Source: Arsenophonus sp046530765 | Lineage (GTDB): Bacteria > Pseudomonadota > Gammaproteobacteria > Enterobacterales > Enterobacteriaceae | NCBI GenBank assembly: GCA_046530765.1 | Contig: JBHEQS010000009.1 | Span: forward strand, 13,491-77,490 | Length of the DNA: 64,000 nt | Direction: 5' to 3' | In this document: in pieces, positions 18,771-29,361 of the stretch | How the letters are laid out: the number at the start of each line of letters is the position of its first letter | How positions within the stretch are numbered: the stretch's first letter is position 1 | Notes under the pieces: generated by a model | Databases searched by the model: none | What the model saw: the letters and a program-made list of their open reading frames with translations, nothing else | Told to the model about the DNA's origin: nothing | Program-made: the position numbers and the translations under genes

Positions 18771-19765
18771 TTATTTAAAATCTAAAAGTCAAAATGTTCT
18801 TATGAGTTGAATAAATGAATGAGTGTTTTGTAATTCATGCAAGATTTATACATATCTCAAAAATAAATATAATAGGAAATATGTATACGTAATGTTCAAT
18901 TATATTAAAATATAGAGTGATGCATACATATCTACACATTCTTGTAGTAAGAATTGATCTTACTGATATATGAGTTATACATTTAGTTTGTAATATAGTT
19001 ACGAAATATATAGTTTATATAGATATTTCAACCTTTATTACATAATTCGAATAATCTATAAATTAAATAAGAAAATATATTGAGATTCACGAACGAACAA
19101 GAAACCAAAATTTGATGTTAATGAACGAATTAGGCTAGTAATTTATACAAATAGAAAATGAATATCAATATCATAATATAGTCTTAAAATAGTAAATACA
19201 AAATCTCTGTTGATATAAAACGTATAAAAACCATGTAAAAGTTGAATAATGTAAATAATCAGATTAAAATAGATATTAATTTTATATGTATTGTAGATGA
19301 AGTTAAAATATATCTAATAATGTAGTTAAAGCATTATAATAAACTATTAATTTATTTTAGTTAATTGATATATATTGCAATAATCCTATGTAGTCTGTAT
19401 TGAAACAACAAAAAAACATTAATAAAACCATATGATTAATTCATTATAAAGTTCTATTTGTTGCATTACAACTTAAATAAAAGATAGTTACTATCAATAA
19501 GTAAGTTACTTTATGTATACGAATTGAATATAGTCATCTTAAATCTGCTTATTGACATGATGACTTTTGTTATGTTCTACATGAAACAATAACATATAAT
19601 AATTACAATATGCTGATTCTCATATTTAATGTTGGTAAGAAAATTACTCTATTAAGAGTGAGTTATACATATTAGTAATACTAAGTAATTAATTAATTTT
19701 ATATATTTACTAAATTAATAACCTTCTAACATAAAATAATTATAATGCTATTAATTTGACGTTGA

Positions 19766-19803
19766 AATTAAGCTATTTTATAAAATTAAAAAATAGCTTA
19801 ATT
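19766..19803. repeat. Perfect 14-bp inverted repeat
   Basis: AATTAAGCTATTTT (19766-19779) and its exact complement (19790-19803) flank a 10-base loop. It lies in the desert upstream of arnC, with no gene next to it. It could be an orphan transcription terminator. Confidence 0.6.
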
Positions 19804-20104
19804 CTAAAAATATTAAATTAATTAAATTTTATAAATTATTTTCTTTTTCTCTTATTAAGAGATCTATAAGGAACTATAGTTGTATTAAATAAAATATATT
19901 TAAGCAAATTTTTACTTTTCTTCATAATGATAAAATTGAAGAAAGTTTTAGTATAAATTTTATTTTCAACATACAACTAATCTTTATTTTGATTAATAGA
20001 CATAAATATTACAATAGTTATATTAATGTCTATTAATTATGTAGATGAATTTATCATTATATCATTATTATTAGGTTTCAAGAATTAATTCAATAATTTT
20101 GTTA

Positions 20105-20138
20105 ATATCTCCTTTCAGTCATTATTGAAAGGAGATAT
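20105..20138. repeat. Perfect 13-bp inverted repeat (orphan hairpin)
   Basis: ATATCTCCTTTCA (20105-20117) pairs exactly with TGAAAGGAGATAT (20126-20138) across an 8-base loop. Its GC content stands out locally. The right arm contains AAGGAG, so it also resembles a sequestered ribosome site, but no reading frame follows. It is probably a leftover terminator of a lost gene. Confidence 0.6.
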
Positions 20139-20954
20139 GTACTTTAATAATTCTAGATAATATTTTTATTAATATTATTGTGAATAAAATTAAAGTAATT
20201 ATTTGTATATCATGCAGTTACGTTTAGTAATTTTATCGTGCCAAAAATGTATAAATGATAATCTTTTATTAACTAATAATTTATATAATACAGTAGTTAT
20301 TTAGTGTTAATATAAATATATATCTAAACAAAATATATATATTTATATTTTGTATTACTTGATTAGAATTTATCACAATTGTGGATTGCTCACCTAATAT
20401 AATAATTTAGTAAATTCTTTATATGGATAAAATTTTATGATCTATATATGATTATATTTGTATGCAAATATAATATTGCAAACTACAAACTGAAATTATC
20501 AAATATAAATTTAAATATAATCTTTCTGATGCTCATCTTTTAATTTCTGTTGTTAAATTAAAAATTTTAAAACAGATAAATAATATTCTTATCAGATTGT
20601 TACATATTTACCTAGTATAACCAAAGGATTGACAGTTCGCTATTAAAAATGCTAGATGCTACAAATTATTCCAATTTTACTGCATTTATCTATTTATGAT
20701 TCAAATTAATAAACTTATCTGTGAATTAACAGAAATGATTTCATATTAACGATTAAAATAAAAGAATATTTCTACAACTTTACATTTTTTAGTAATTTAT
20801 AGACAGAAATATTATAAATAACATTATTTATATCTCAGTACTTAATTCTTAATTACTCTAGTCAATCTTATGTTAACTGTCACAACTCTGATATTTCTTA
20901 TCAAGATGTTGCCAAATATGTGTGCTTTTATTAATAATATTTTGGAGCTAAAAA

Positions 20955-21947
20955 GTGTATTTTCAGGATGATTTTGAAAAAATAAATAAAGTTTCTATCG
21001 TTATTCCAATTTATAACGAAGAACAAAGCTTACCTAAATTATTGAAAAGAACATTAGGCGCTTGTCAAAGACTGAAAAAGCAATACGAATTAATTTTAGT
21101 TGATGATGGTAGTACTGATAATTCTGTAAAATTACTGATTGTTGCTGCTGAAAATTTAGAAAATCATGTTATAGCAATAATTTTAAATCGTAATTATGGA
21201 CAACATTCTGCTATTATGGCTGGCTTTAAACAGGCAACAGGAGATCTTGTAATTACATTAGATGCCGATTTACAAAATCCTCCTGAAGAGATTCCGCATT
21301 TAGTATGTATTATAGAGCAGGGTTATGATGTAGTAGGCACCAGGAGAATTAATAGGAAAGATTCTTGGTTTCGTAAAGTTGCATCAAAAATTATTAACAC
21401 CATGATAACCAAATCAACTGGGCATATTATGGGTGATTATGGATGTATGTTACGTGCTTATCGGCGTAATATTATTAATGCGATGTTACAATGTAGAGAG
21501 CGTAGTACATTTATTCCAATTCTAGCAAATACATTTGCTAGAAATACAATTGATATTAATGTTACTCATGCAGAACGTGAATTTGGTGATTCTAAATATA
21601 ATTTTATAAAACTAATAAATTTAATGTTTGATTTAGTAACTTGCTTAATGACAACACCGTTACGTTTTTTAAGTGTTATTGGTAGTTTTATTGCGACATG
21701 TGGATTTTTACTAGCTGTTTTATTAATTATTTTACGCCTTATTTTGGGTGCAATGTGGGCCGCGGATGGTGTTTTTACTTTGTTTGCCATTCTATTTATA
21801 TTTATTGGTGCACAGTTTATTGCCATTGGATTGCTTGGTGAATATATTGGAAGAATGTACAATGACATTCGTGCTAGACCGCGTTATTTCATTCAAAAAA
21901 TAGTTGGCATTAATCAAAATAATCAAGAAAATAAGGAAAAGAAATAA
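20955..21947 (+). CDS. arnC: Undecaprenyl-phosphate 4-deoxy-4-formamido-L-arabinose transferase
   Basis: ArnC transfers L-Ara4-formyl-N from UDP to undecaprenyl phosphate at the inner membrane, a step towards adding L-Ara4N to lipid A. The 330-residue product has the GT2 fold: VSIVIPIYNEEQ (residues 13-24), VDDGS (49-53) and the DAD metal motif (103-105). Two C-terminal transmembrane segments follow near 230-255 and 265-290. It starts at GTG 20955 with GGAGC upstream; E. coli ArnC has 322 residues. Its stop overlaps the arnA ATG by one base. It is now the first gene of the operon, since arnB is not found upstream. Confidence 0.94.
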   Translation: MYFQDDFEKINKVSIVIPIYNEEQSLPKLLKRTLGACQRLKKQYELILVDDGSTDNSVKLLIVAAENLENHVIAIILNRNYGQHSAIMAGFKQATGDLVITLDADLQNPPEEIPHLVCIIEQGYDVVGTRRINRKDSWFRKVASKIINTMITKSTGHIMGDYGCMLRAYRRNIINAMLQCRERSTFIPILANTFARNTIDINVTHAEREFGDSKYNFIKLINLMFDLVTCLMTTPLRFLSVIGSFIATCGFLLAVLLIILRLILGAMWAADGVFTLFAILFIFIGAQFIAIGLLGEYIGRMYNDIRARPRYFIQKIVGINQNNQENKEKK

Positions 21948-23977
21948 TGAAAGCTTTTGTTTTTGCTTACCATGATATTGGTTGTGTAGGGATTAAGGCA
22001 CTGCAAAAGACAGGATTTGAAATTCAAACTGTTTTTACACATATAGATGACAATAAAGAAAATTGTTTTTTTTCATCAGTTGCTAGATTAGTTGCCAAAA
22101 TAGGTTTGCCTGTATTTGCACCAGAAAATATTAATCATCCACTCTGGATTGAGTACATTCAAAAAATGAAGCCAGATGTTATTTTCTCTTTTTACTATAG
22201 AGGCATTCTTAGTCGAGAGTTATTAGCGTTAGCGCCTAAAGGTGCTTTTAATTTACATGCTTCTTTATTGCCAAAATATCGAGGTCGCGTTCCGATTAAT
22301 TGGGCTATTTTAAATGGTGAAAAAAAAACTGGTGTTACACTACACAAAATGATAGATAGGATTGATGCTGGTGATATTATTGCGCAGAAAAAAGTTTGCA
22401 TTAATTCAACAGATACATCATTAATGTTACATGAAAAAATTAGGTGCGCCACCGAAAAACTTTTATATAATATATTGCCATCAATTAGAATTGGTGATTA
22501 TTCAGTGACACCACAAGATGATAGTCAAGCAACATATTTTCCTCGTCGCAGAGCTGAAGATGGTTTAATTGATTGGTCTAAATCTGCTACTGAAGTTAAT
22601 AACCTAATACGAGCAGTAACAGAACCATACCCTGGTGCATTTACCTATTTTGGTAATAATAAAATGATCATTTGGTGCGCACACGTGATAGAAAAATCAC
22701 ACAATAAATTACCTGGTGTCATCATTTCTACCAAACCGTTACAAATAGCTTGCGGAAAAGATGTTCTTGAGATCATAACTGGTCAATGCGGATCTGGATT
22801 ATATATTGAAGGGTCGTATTTAGCTTCTGAAATTGGAATTATAACGAATGCTCGTGTTGGTATAAAATCTATAATACATGAAAAATATCGAAAACGAGTT
22901 TTAATATTGGGTGCAAATGGTTTTATTGGTAATCACTTGACAGAGCGTTTGTTGGCAGATGGTCACTATGATATCTATGGTTTAGATATCAATTTTTCTT
23001 CTGTTTCACGTTTTATTAATGATACTCGATTTTGCAATGATCAGCATTTCCATTTTATTGAAGGCGATATAAGTATTCATACTGAGCGGATTGAATATCA
23101 CATTAAAAAATGTGATATAATTCTCCCATTGGTTGCTATTGCAACACCGATTGAATATACACGGAATCCATTGAAAGTTTTTGAGTTAGATTTTGAAGAA
23201 AACTTAAAGATAGTGCGTTATTGTGTAAAATATAATAAACGTATTATCTTCCCATCAACTTCTGAGGTTTATGGGATGTGTGATGATAAAGAATTTAATG
23301 AAGATAGCTCTAGTTTAATTGTTGGTCCAATAAATAAACAACGTTGGATTTATTCTATTTCTAAACAGTTATTAGATCGTGTTATTTGGGCGTATGGCTT
23401 CAAAGAAGGTTTAAAATTTACTCTATTTAGACCGTTCAATTGGATTGGTACACGTCTTGATAGTTTGCATTCTGCTCGCATTGGTAGTTCTAGAGTAATT
23501 ACACAATTAATTTTAAATTTAGTCGAAGGCTCACCGATAAAATTAGTTGATGGTGGAGATCAAAAACGTTGCTTTACTGATATTAAAGATGGTATTGAGG
23601 CATTATTTCGTATTATTGAAAATAAAGATAGAAGATGTGATGGTAAAATTATTAATATTGGCAATCCAACCAATGAAATAAGTATTTCTCAATTAGCCGA
23701 GATGTTACTTGAAAGTTTTGATAAACATCCGTTGCGAAATGTCTTCCCTCCGTTTGCTGGTCTTAAAAAGATTGAAAGTAGTAATTATTATGGTAATGGG
23801 TATCAAGATGTTGAGCATCGCAGACCAAGTATTAAAAATGCACAACGTTTACTAGATTGGGAGCCAACAATTGATATAAGACAGACTATTAATGAAACAT
23901 TAGATTTCTTCTTGCAGGTTGCAGCTGAAGAATTAGGTAAAAATAATGAAGAAAATTGGATTAAGAATCGACGTTGA
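21947..23977 (+). CDS. arnA: Bifunctional UDP-L-Ara4N formyltransferase / UDP-glucuronate decarboxylase
   Basis: ArnA oxidatively decarboxylates UDP-glucuronate and N-formylates UDP-L-Ara4N in the lipid A modification pathway. Both halves look functional. The N-terminal formyltransferase domain (1-304) has catalytic N102, H104 and D140 at the E. coli positions. The C-terminal short-chain dehydrogenase-type domain has the NAD motif GANGFIGNHL, STSEVYG, the YSISK catalytic pair and the DVEHRRPS arginine segment. Length is 676 against 660, mostly from a few insertions and a longer C-terminal tail that overlaps the arnD start by 32 bases. Its intermediate aminated sugar requires ArnB, which is missing nearby. 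Confidence 0.95.
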   Translation: MKAFVFAYHDIGCVGIKALQKTGFEIQTVFTHIDDNKENCFFSSVARLVAKIGLPVFAPENINHPLWIEYIQKMKPDVIFSFYYRGILSRELLALAPKGAFNLHASLLPKYRGRVPINWAILNGEKKTGVTLHKMIDRIDAGDIIAQKKVCINSTDTSLMLHEKIRCATEKLLYNILPSIRIGDYSVTPQDDSQATYFPRRRAEDGLIDWSKSATEVNNLIRAVTEPYPGAFTYFGNNKMIIWCAHVIEKSHNKLPGVIISTKPLQIACGKDVLEIITGQCGSGLYIEGSYLASEIGIITNARVGIKSIIHEKYRKRVLILGANGFIGNHLTERLLADGHYDIYGLDINFSSVSRFINDTRFCNDQHFHFIEGDISIHTERIEYHIKKCDIILPLVAIATPIEYTRNPLKVFELDFEENLKIVRYCVKYNKRIIFPSTSEVYGMCDDKEFNEDSSSLIVGPINKQRWIYSISKQLLDRVIWAYGFKEGLKFTLFRPFNWIGTRLDSLHSARIGSSRVITQLILNLVEGSPIKLVDGGDQKRCFTDIKDGIEALFRIIENKDRRCDGKIINIGNPTNEISISQLAEMLLESFDKHPLRNVFPPFAGLKKIESSNYYGNGYQDVEHRRPSIKNAQRLLDWEPTIDIRQTINETLDFFLQVAAEELGKNNEENWIKNRR

Positions 23978-24838
23978 TACATATCAAGGTACTAAAAAGG
24001 GTGTCCCGCAGCTACTTAAATTGCTCTCTAAATATAAAATTAAAGCTAGTTTTTTTTCAGTGTTGGTCCTGATAATATGGGGCGACATTTATGGCGATTA
24101 TTTCGTCCTAAATTTTTATGGAAAATATTAAGATCTCATGCAATATCACTATATGGATGGAATATTTTATTAGCTGGCACGGCATGGTCAGGTAAAAAAA
24201 TTGCTAATGATCTAGGTTTCTTAATGAAACAAGCATTACATGAAAATCATGAAATTGGTCTTCACGCATGGAATCATCAAAGTTGGCAAGCTAATGTAGG
24301 TAACTGGCCTACAAGTAAAATAGTTGAACAAATTAAATTAGGAGTAGATGAGCTTGAAGCTGCAACTGGTGCTATGGTAAAGTGTTCAGCAGTGGCTGGT
24401 TGGAGAGCAGATGACAGAGTATTAACGGCAAAAGAAAATTTTAAGTTTGATTATAATAGCGATTGTAGAGGTACACATCCTTTTCGTCCTATTTTATCCG
24501 ATGGTTCAATTGGTACCGTACAAATTCCAGTTACACTACCTACTTATGATGAAGTTGTTGGTTCTTTTGTTAATGATAAAAACTTTAATGATTTTATTAT
24601 TAACGCTATGCAGAAAGATCAAAAAATTTCTGTTTATACCATCCACGCTGAAGTGGAGGGAATGTCTAAAATTATGCAATTCTCAAGATTATTAGAAAAA
24701 ATGATTAAAAAACAAATAAAATTTTGTCCGTTGCGCGAATTAATACCAAATGATATAAATTTTTTACCAAAAGGGAAAATTGTTCGTTCATCTTTCCCTG
24801 GGCGCGAAGGTTGGTTAGGGAATCAACACGAGGTATAG
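23946..24838 (+). pseudogene. arnD: ArnD deformylase, split by a one-base deletion in a T run
   Basis: ArnD removes the formyl group from undecaprenyl-phosphate-L-Ara4FN. The frame starting at ATG 23946 (MKKIGLRIDVDTYQG, with metal-binding aspartates at 9 and 11) stays on track for about 40 codons to KASFFS. The rest continues in another frame (VGPDNMGRHLWR.. to 24838). Restoring one T to the T8 run at 24050-24057 rejoins both parts into about 297 residues (E. coli 296) with no other defect. GLHAWNH and the C-terminal AEVEG and GREGWLG segments are intact. A very recent pseudogene, a gene rescued by polymerase slippage on the T run, or a sequencing error are all possible. An internal start at ATG 24077 would lack the metal aspartates. 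Confidence 0.9.
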
Positions 24839-24844
24839 TGTTTA

Positions 24845-26506
24845 ATGTTAAGCAAAAAATTGCAAAAAACATGTACTATTTTATTATTACTTTTTTTTAT
24901 TTTTACATATTTAATGCCATTAAATAGCAGATTACTCTGGCAGCCGGATGAAACGCGTTATGCAGAAATTAGTAGAGAAATGTTACAAAAAGGTGATTGG
25001 ATTGTACCTTATTTGCTTAATATTCGTTATTTTGAAAAACCAGTAGCTGGTTATTGGATAAATAATATTAGCCAAATGATATTTGGTGAAACTAATTTTG
25101 CAGTGCGTTTTGGTTCTGTGTTTTCAACTATAATCAGCGCTGCATTAATTTATTGGCTTGCAATGATAATATGGAGCAATCGAAATGTTGCCTTAATTGC
25201 TGCTTTTATATATATTTCCATGTTTTTAGTATTTGCAGTTGGAACTTATAGCGTACTAGATCCAGCACTCACAATGTGGCTTACTGCCTGTATGCTATTT
25301 TGTTTTTGCTTATTAAGAGCATCAACAGTTAATTTTAAATTGCTTTCTTGGACTGCTGTTGGTCTAACAAGTGGTATGGCCTTTATAACTAAAGGATTTT
25401 TAGGGTTGGCAATCCCTATTATTATAATTATAATAATTATGGTTTATCAAAAACGTTTTACTGAAATGATTAAATTTGCTGGTGTATCAATTGTTAGTTC
25501 TGCATTGATAACCCTTCCTTGGGTGTTTGCGATTAATAAATATGAACCTAATTATTGGCATTACTTTTTTTGGGTAGAACACATTCAGCGTTTTTTATCA
25601 GAAAATGCTCAGCATAAAGCTCCTTTTTGGTTTTATATTCCAATTATTTTATTTAGTATAATGCCTTGGTTTGGATTTTTACCAGGTACTCTATTCAAGA
25701 GCTGGAAAGAACGAAAAATTAATCCAGAGATGTTTTTCTTGCTTTGTTGGTGTATTGTGCCTTTTTTATTTTTTAGCATAGCTAAAGGTAAGTTGCTCAC
25801 TTATATATTACCAATTATGGGACCAATTTCATTAATGATGTCAAAATATATAGTTGATTGTCTTAAAAATTTTAATTTGATACCATTTAAAGTTAACGGA
25901 TTTATAAATATAATTTTTCCAATCTTGTTTATTATCGCTTTAATTATCATGGGTTTATTTATTAATGATCCGCTGTATTCTACAACAGAGTTGCCAAAGA
26001 TAGCATTTGGCATAATTATTTTTTTTATTTGGCTAATGATTGGATGTTTTAGCCTGATATCTAATGCAAAGTATTGGATGTTTGCCTCTATATGTTCTTT
26101 AGCATTGAGTTTATCTATAAGTTATGTATTACCACAAGATACTATTGACTCTAAGTTACCTCAGAAATTAATTAGACAAAACATATCTTTTCTTAAACAA
26201 AGTAAATTTATATTGACAGATAATGTTGGGTTAGGTGCATGTTTAGCATGGGAATTGCATCGAGGAGATATTTATTTATATGAAAGATCTGGAGAATTAA
26301 AATATGGTTTAAATTATCCAGATAGTAAATTTAGGTTAATAAAACAAGAAAATTTCTCACAATGGGTTAGTAATTCGCGAAAAAATGGACAAATTTCACT
26401 TATCCTTTTATTGCGTAGAAATGAATCTCTTCCTGATAATATTCCTAAGTATAATTATGTTGTTCGTAATACAAGAATTGCAATAATAACTTATTATAAG
26501 AAATAG
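24845..26506 (+). CDS. arnT: Undecaprenyl-phosphate L-Ara4N : lipid A transferase
   Basis: ArnT is the integral membrane GT83 glycosyltransferase that moves L-Ara4N from its lipid carrier to lipid A on the periplasmic face. This lowers negative surface charge and gives resistance to cationic peptides such as polymyxin and, presumably, insect peptides. The 553-residue product (E. coli 550) keeps the first periplasmic loop motif LWQPDETRYAEISREML (residues 31-47), the FEKP.AGYW segment and around twelve hydrophobic helices. A soluble C-terminal domain follows, with GELKYGLNYPD. It begins 6 bases after arnD. arnE and arnF, the carrier flippase, are not found downstream. Confidence 0.95.
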   Translation: MLSKKLQKTCTILLLLFFIFTYLMPLNSRLLWQPDETRYAEISREMLQKGDWIVPYLLNIRYFEKPVAGYWINNISQMIFGETNFAVRFGSVFSTIISAALIYWLAMIIWSNRNVALIAAFIYISMFLVFAVGTYSVLDPALTMWLTACMLFCFCLLRASTVNFKLLSWTAVGLTSGMAFITKGFLGLAIPIIIIIIIMVYQKRFTEMIKFAGVSIVSSALITLPWVFAINKYEPNYWHYFFWVEHIQRFLSENAQHKAPFWFYIPIILFSIMPWFGFLPGTLFKSWKERKINPEMFFLLCWCIVPFLFFSIAKGKLLTYILPIMGPISLMMSKYIVDCLKNFNLIPFKVNGFINIIFPILFIIALIIMGLFINDPLYSTTELPKIAFGIIIFFIWLMIGCFSLISNAKYWMFASICSLALSLSISYVLPQDTIDSKLPQKLIRQNISFLKQSKFILTDNVGLGACLAWELHRGDIYLYERSGELKYGLNYPDSKFRLIKQENFSQWVSNSRKNGQISLILLLRRNESLPDNIPKYNYVVRNTRIAIITYYKK

Positions 26507-26588
26507 TGACACATTTTTATTATTAATAATCATTCATATAGCAACTTAAACTTAGAAAGTTTCTTAAAAATAAATAGTTGTATATTAC

Positions 26589-26616
26589 TAAGATATTTTG
26601 TTAATAAAATATCTTA
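26589..26616 (+). terminator. Possible terminator of the arn operon
   Basis: TAAGATATTTT (26589-26599) and its exact complement (26606-26616) form an 11-bp stem with a 6-base loop, 82 bases after the arnT stop. It has few G/C pairs and only a weak T tract, so termination is uncertain. Confidence 0.4.
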
Positions 26617-27510
26617 AATTATTATAAATTTAATCTCTTGGTATTTTTATTAAATCTTGATAATTGACTTGATTATTATTGTATTTATTCTATTTTATAC
26701 TAAATGTTAATAATCAGAAAATATTATTTTCTAATATTTGTGTGCATTATTTAATAATTTTAATTAACTATAATTTAAAATATTATACAATTGCATCGCC
26801 TTAGTTTCAATTAATTATAAATATATAAATATAAATTGTTTTTTATTAAAAAACTTCATTACTCTTTAATTAATTTTATCGATTTTATTCAACCTTATTG
26901 TTATTTTAAATAAATTTATTATATTGGTTAAATTTATAAGTTGTAATATTTATTTTATTCTATATTTTTTATATTAGTTTAATTTTGAATAAAATACTAA
27001 TAAACTAAAAATTAAGAATACTATTTAATTAATTTTTTATACAGAATAAATTTCTTTATAAAAGATTTATTTTAATTAAATAACTTTATTTAATTATCTT
27101 ATTAAGTAATAGATAAATATTTTTATATTAAAAAAGAATTAAAAATCTTCTTTTGTTTTATTTAATTTTTTATTTCTAATAATACAACAAGTTAAATTTA
27201 ATTATAAATTATGTATGAAAATAATAAAATATCAGTATAGCAATTTGTTTATATTTTTATTTTTTCTAAGAATTTAGAAATATCATATCGAATTAATACT
27301 AGAGTAATAAAAAGTAAATATCTAACTTAACTTTTTATTTTTAATAATCTATTTATAAAATATTTTATTTTTTTTTGCAGAAGTGATAATTTTATAAATT
27401 ATTCTTATTTTATATAAAAAAGCACAAAATAGTAAATAACAATCAAATATAATAGATTATTGTTAATTTTAGATAAAATAGATAAAAATAATATTAGTTT
27501 TTTTATGAGA

Positions 27511-27525
27511 TGTGATCTGATCACA
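27511..27525. promoter_or_regulatory. CRP-like palindrome without an adjacent gene
   Basis: TGTGATC-T-GATCACA is a perfect palindrome with the CRP half-site TGTGA/TCACA, but its spacer is 5 bases rather than the usual 6. It is GC-rich against its surroundings. It may be an operator left from a lost gene, or chance. Confidence 0.3.
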
Positions 27526-27915
27526 GTATATAGTAATGGTAACAATGTTAATAGTTTAGAACAATAATCATATATTAATAAAATAGCATATATAAAATCT
27601 ATTTTGTAAAAAATTATAAATAATTAATTTAAAATTCAAATAGATAAATCAAAATAACATGTATTCATCTGAATTCTAGTCAATAAATAAAATGATAATA
27701 TACAGAAATTTATAGATATCTTTTAAATTTTAATTTTATTAATTTTTTCTATTGTTATATTTCAATTTAATTTGTTACCAGTATCAACATCAACACTAAC
27801 AAATAAATACAGTCTATTTTATTAAAATTAAAAATATTTTTTAGTTTTTATAACTGAAAAATCTATAATACAACTTACTAATGAAAGATATTAATTATTT
27901 ATAAATTACGATTTT

Positions 27916-27940
27916 AATACAATACAATACAATACAATAC
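27916..27940. repeat. AATAC pentanucleotide repeat, five copies
   Basis: Five perfect head-to-tail copies of AATAC in non-coding DNA form a simple microsatellite. Confidence 0.9.
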
Positions 27941-29303
27941 AAATTATAAACAACTATTTTATAATTTAATAAAATTAGTATGGTTATTTATTCAATCATA
28001 CTATTACAAATTTATTTATTGTCTCTGTTATTGAAAGAAAATAATGTATATTTTGTTTTTATATAAAAACATTAAGTAGAGTTATTTTGTTATAAATTCT
28101 TGATATATTAAATTATTATGGGCTTTTATTATTTTAACTTAAATATTATTTGCAACATTTATTTTGATATTAATTATATAAATTGATAGTGATTACTATT
28201 TATTATCTATTTTTAATTATTATATTTGATATTAATTTTTAATTTTTACTAAACAAGAGATTAATTTATAATTCTTTTATACTTATAATTTTATCATGTT
28301 TTAAAAATTAATAGTACTACTATAGTTATTTGTTTGCACCTTATTATTTTATTAATAATTTATAAATCATATATATTAAATGTGATACTTATCTATTATT
28401 ATTGACTATCTTAATAGTTGGATTGTTATATAACTATATATTTAGTTTAATTTAGATAATGTTTTGAAAGTCATTATAAAAAATATAATGAATAATTCAT
28501 ATAAACTTATTATTATAAAAAAACTACATACAATATTACAATAGATATAAACATATTATTAGTTATTTATTAATGATTTTATTTTTGTTTTTATAATATT
28601 TTAGATATAAGTAACATGATGATATCTATATTATATGTTGATAAAGAATAAAATTTATTTGAACTTACGTAAAATATGCAAAGTTCATAACTTTAAATAT
28701 TATCATTCAATAATAATCAAAATTACGAATGATTCACAATTAAAAATAATTTTATTTGTAATATATATAACATAAAATTTAGTATTTATTGAGCATTTAT
28801 TCGTCTACAATTAAAATAACCTTTTATGATAGCGTTAATAATAACTACAAGATTTACTTAAAATTCAATTATCAAATTTATTAAAATTATTAATAGCACT
28901 ACATATAGCTAAAGAATTAGTAATATCTAATTAATTATTCGTTATTTATGCAACTATGCATTAATTATTTTTGGTTTATCCTTTAACTTATTTATGATCT
29001 TTATTAAAGAGCTTTCAATAGAACTCATTATTATATTCAGAAATTTAATTTTTTAGTTTATTCCTTTTAGTGTGTCGAAAATATTGTCATATAGTCATAT
29101 TTATCAATAAAAGCATATATAACCAGTTATGAAATCCATTTACTTTAATCCTATTAAATATTTTATTGTATTAGAAAATAATAAATTTATATAAGAATAT
29201 ATATTTATAACATAATAATATAATTTTGTTATTGTTTATTATTTAATTGCGTATTTAATATTGATATATTTTTATATAAAAAATATTGCATGACTTGAAA
29301 ATT

Positions 29304-29346
29304 AAAAACCACGCCAATAAATAACTTTAACTTTAGCGTGGTTTTT
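29304..29346. terminator. Terminator downstream of ybhL
   Basis: AAAAACCACGC (29304-29314) pairs exactly with GCGTGGTTTTT (29336-29346) over a 21-base loop. Read on the minus strand it lies 15 bases after the ybhL stop and ends in T's. It can act on both strands. Confidence 0.85.
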
Positions 29347-29361
29347 AATAAAAAGATTAAA

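Larger units (their letters stand above)
16458..20954. other. 4.5-kb gene desert between ihfA and arnC
   Basis: No intact gene, tRNA or insertion sequence is seen. In relatives this interval would be expected to hold btu/nlpC-type genes and arnB, but I could not align any of them. The part from about 18300 to 19700 is less extreme in AT than its flanks. It contains a minus-strand relic frame at 18663-18770 and may be the remains of one or more genes. Orphan terminator-like hairpins are listed separately. Confidence 0.6.
26507..29303. other. 2.8-kb gene desert after arnT
   Basis: No gene is recognisable; arnE/arnF would be expected here and I find no trace. It contains the hairpin at 26589-26616, the palindrome at 27511-27525 and the AATAC repeat at 27916-27940. 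Confidence 0.65.
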
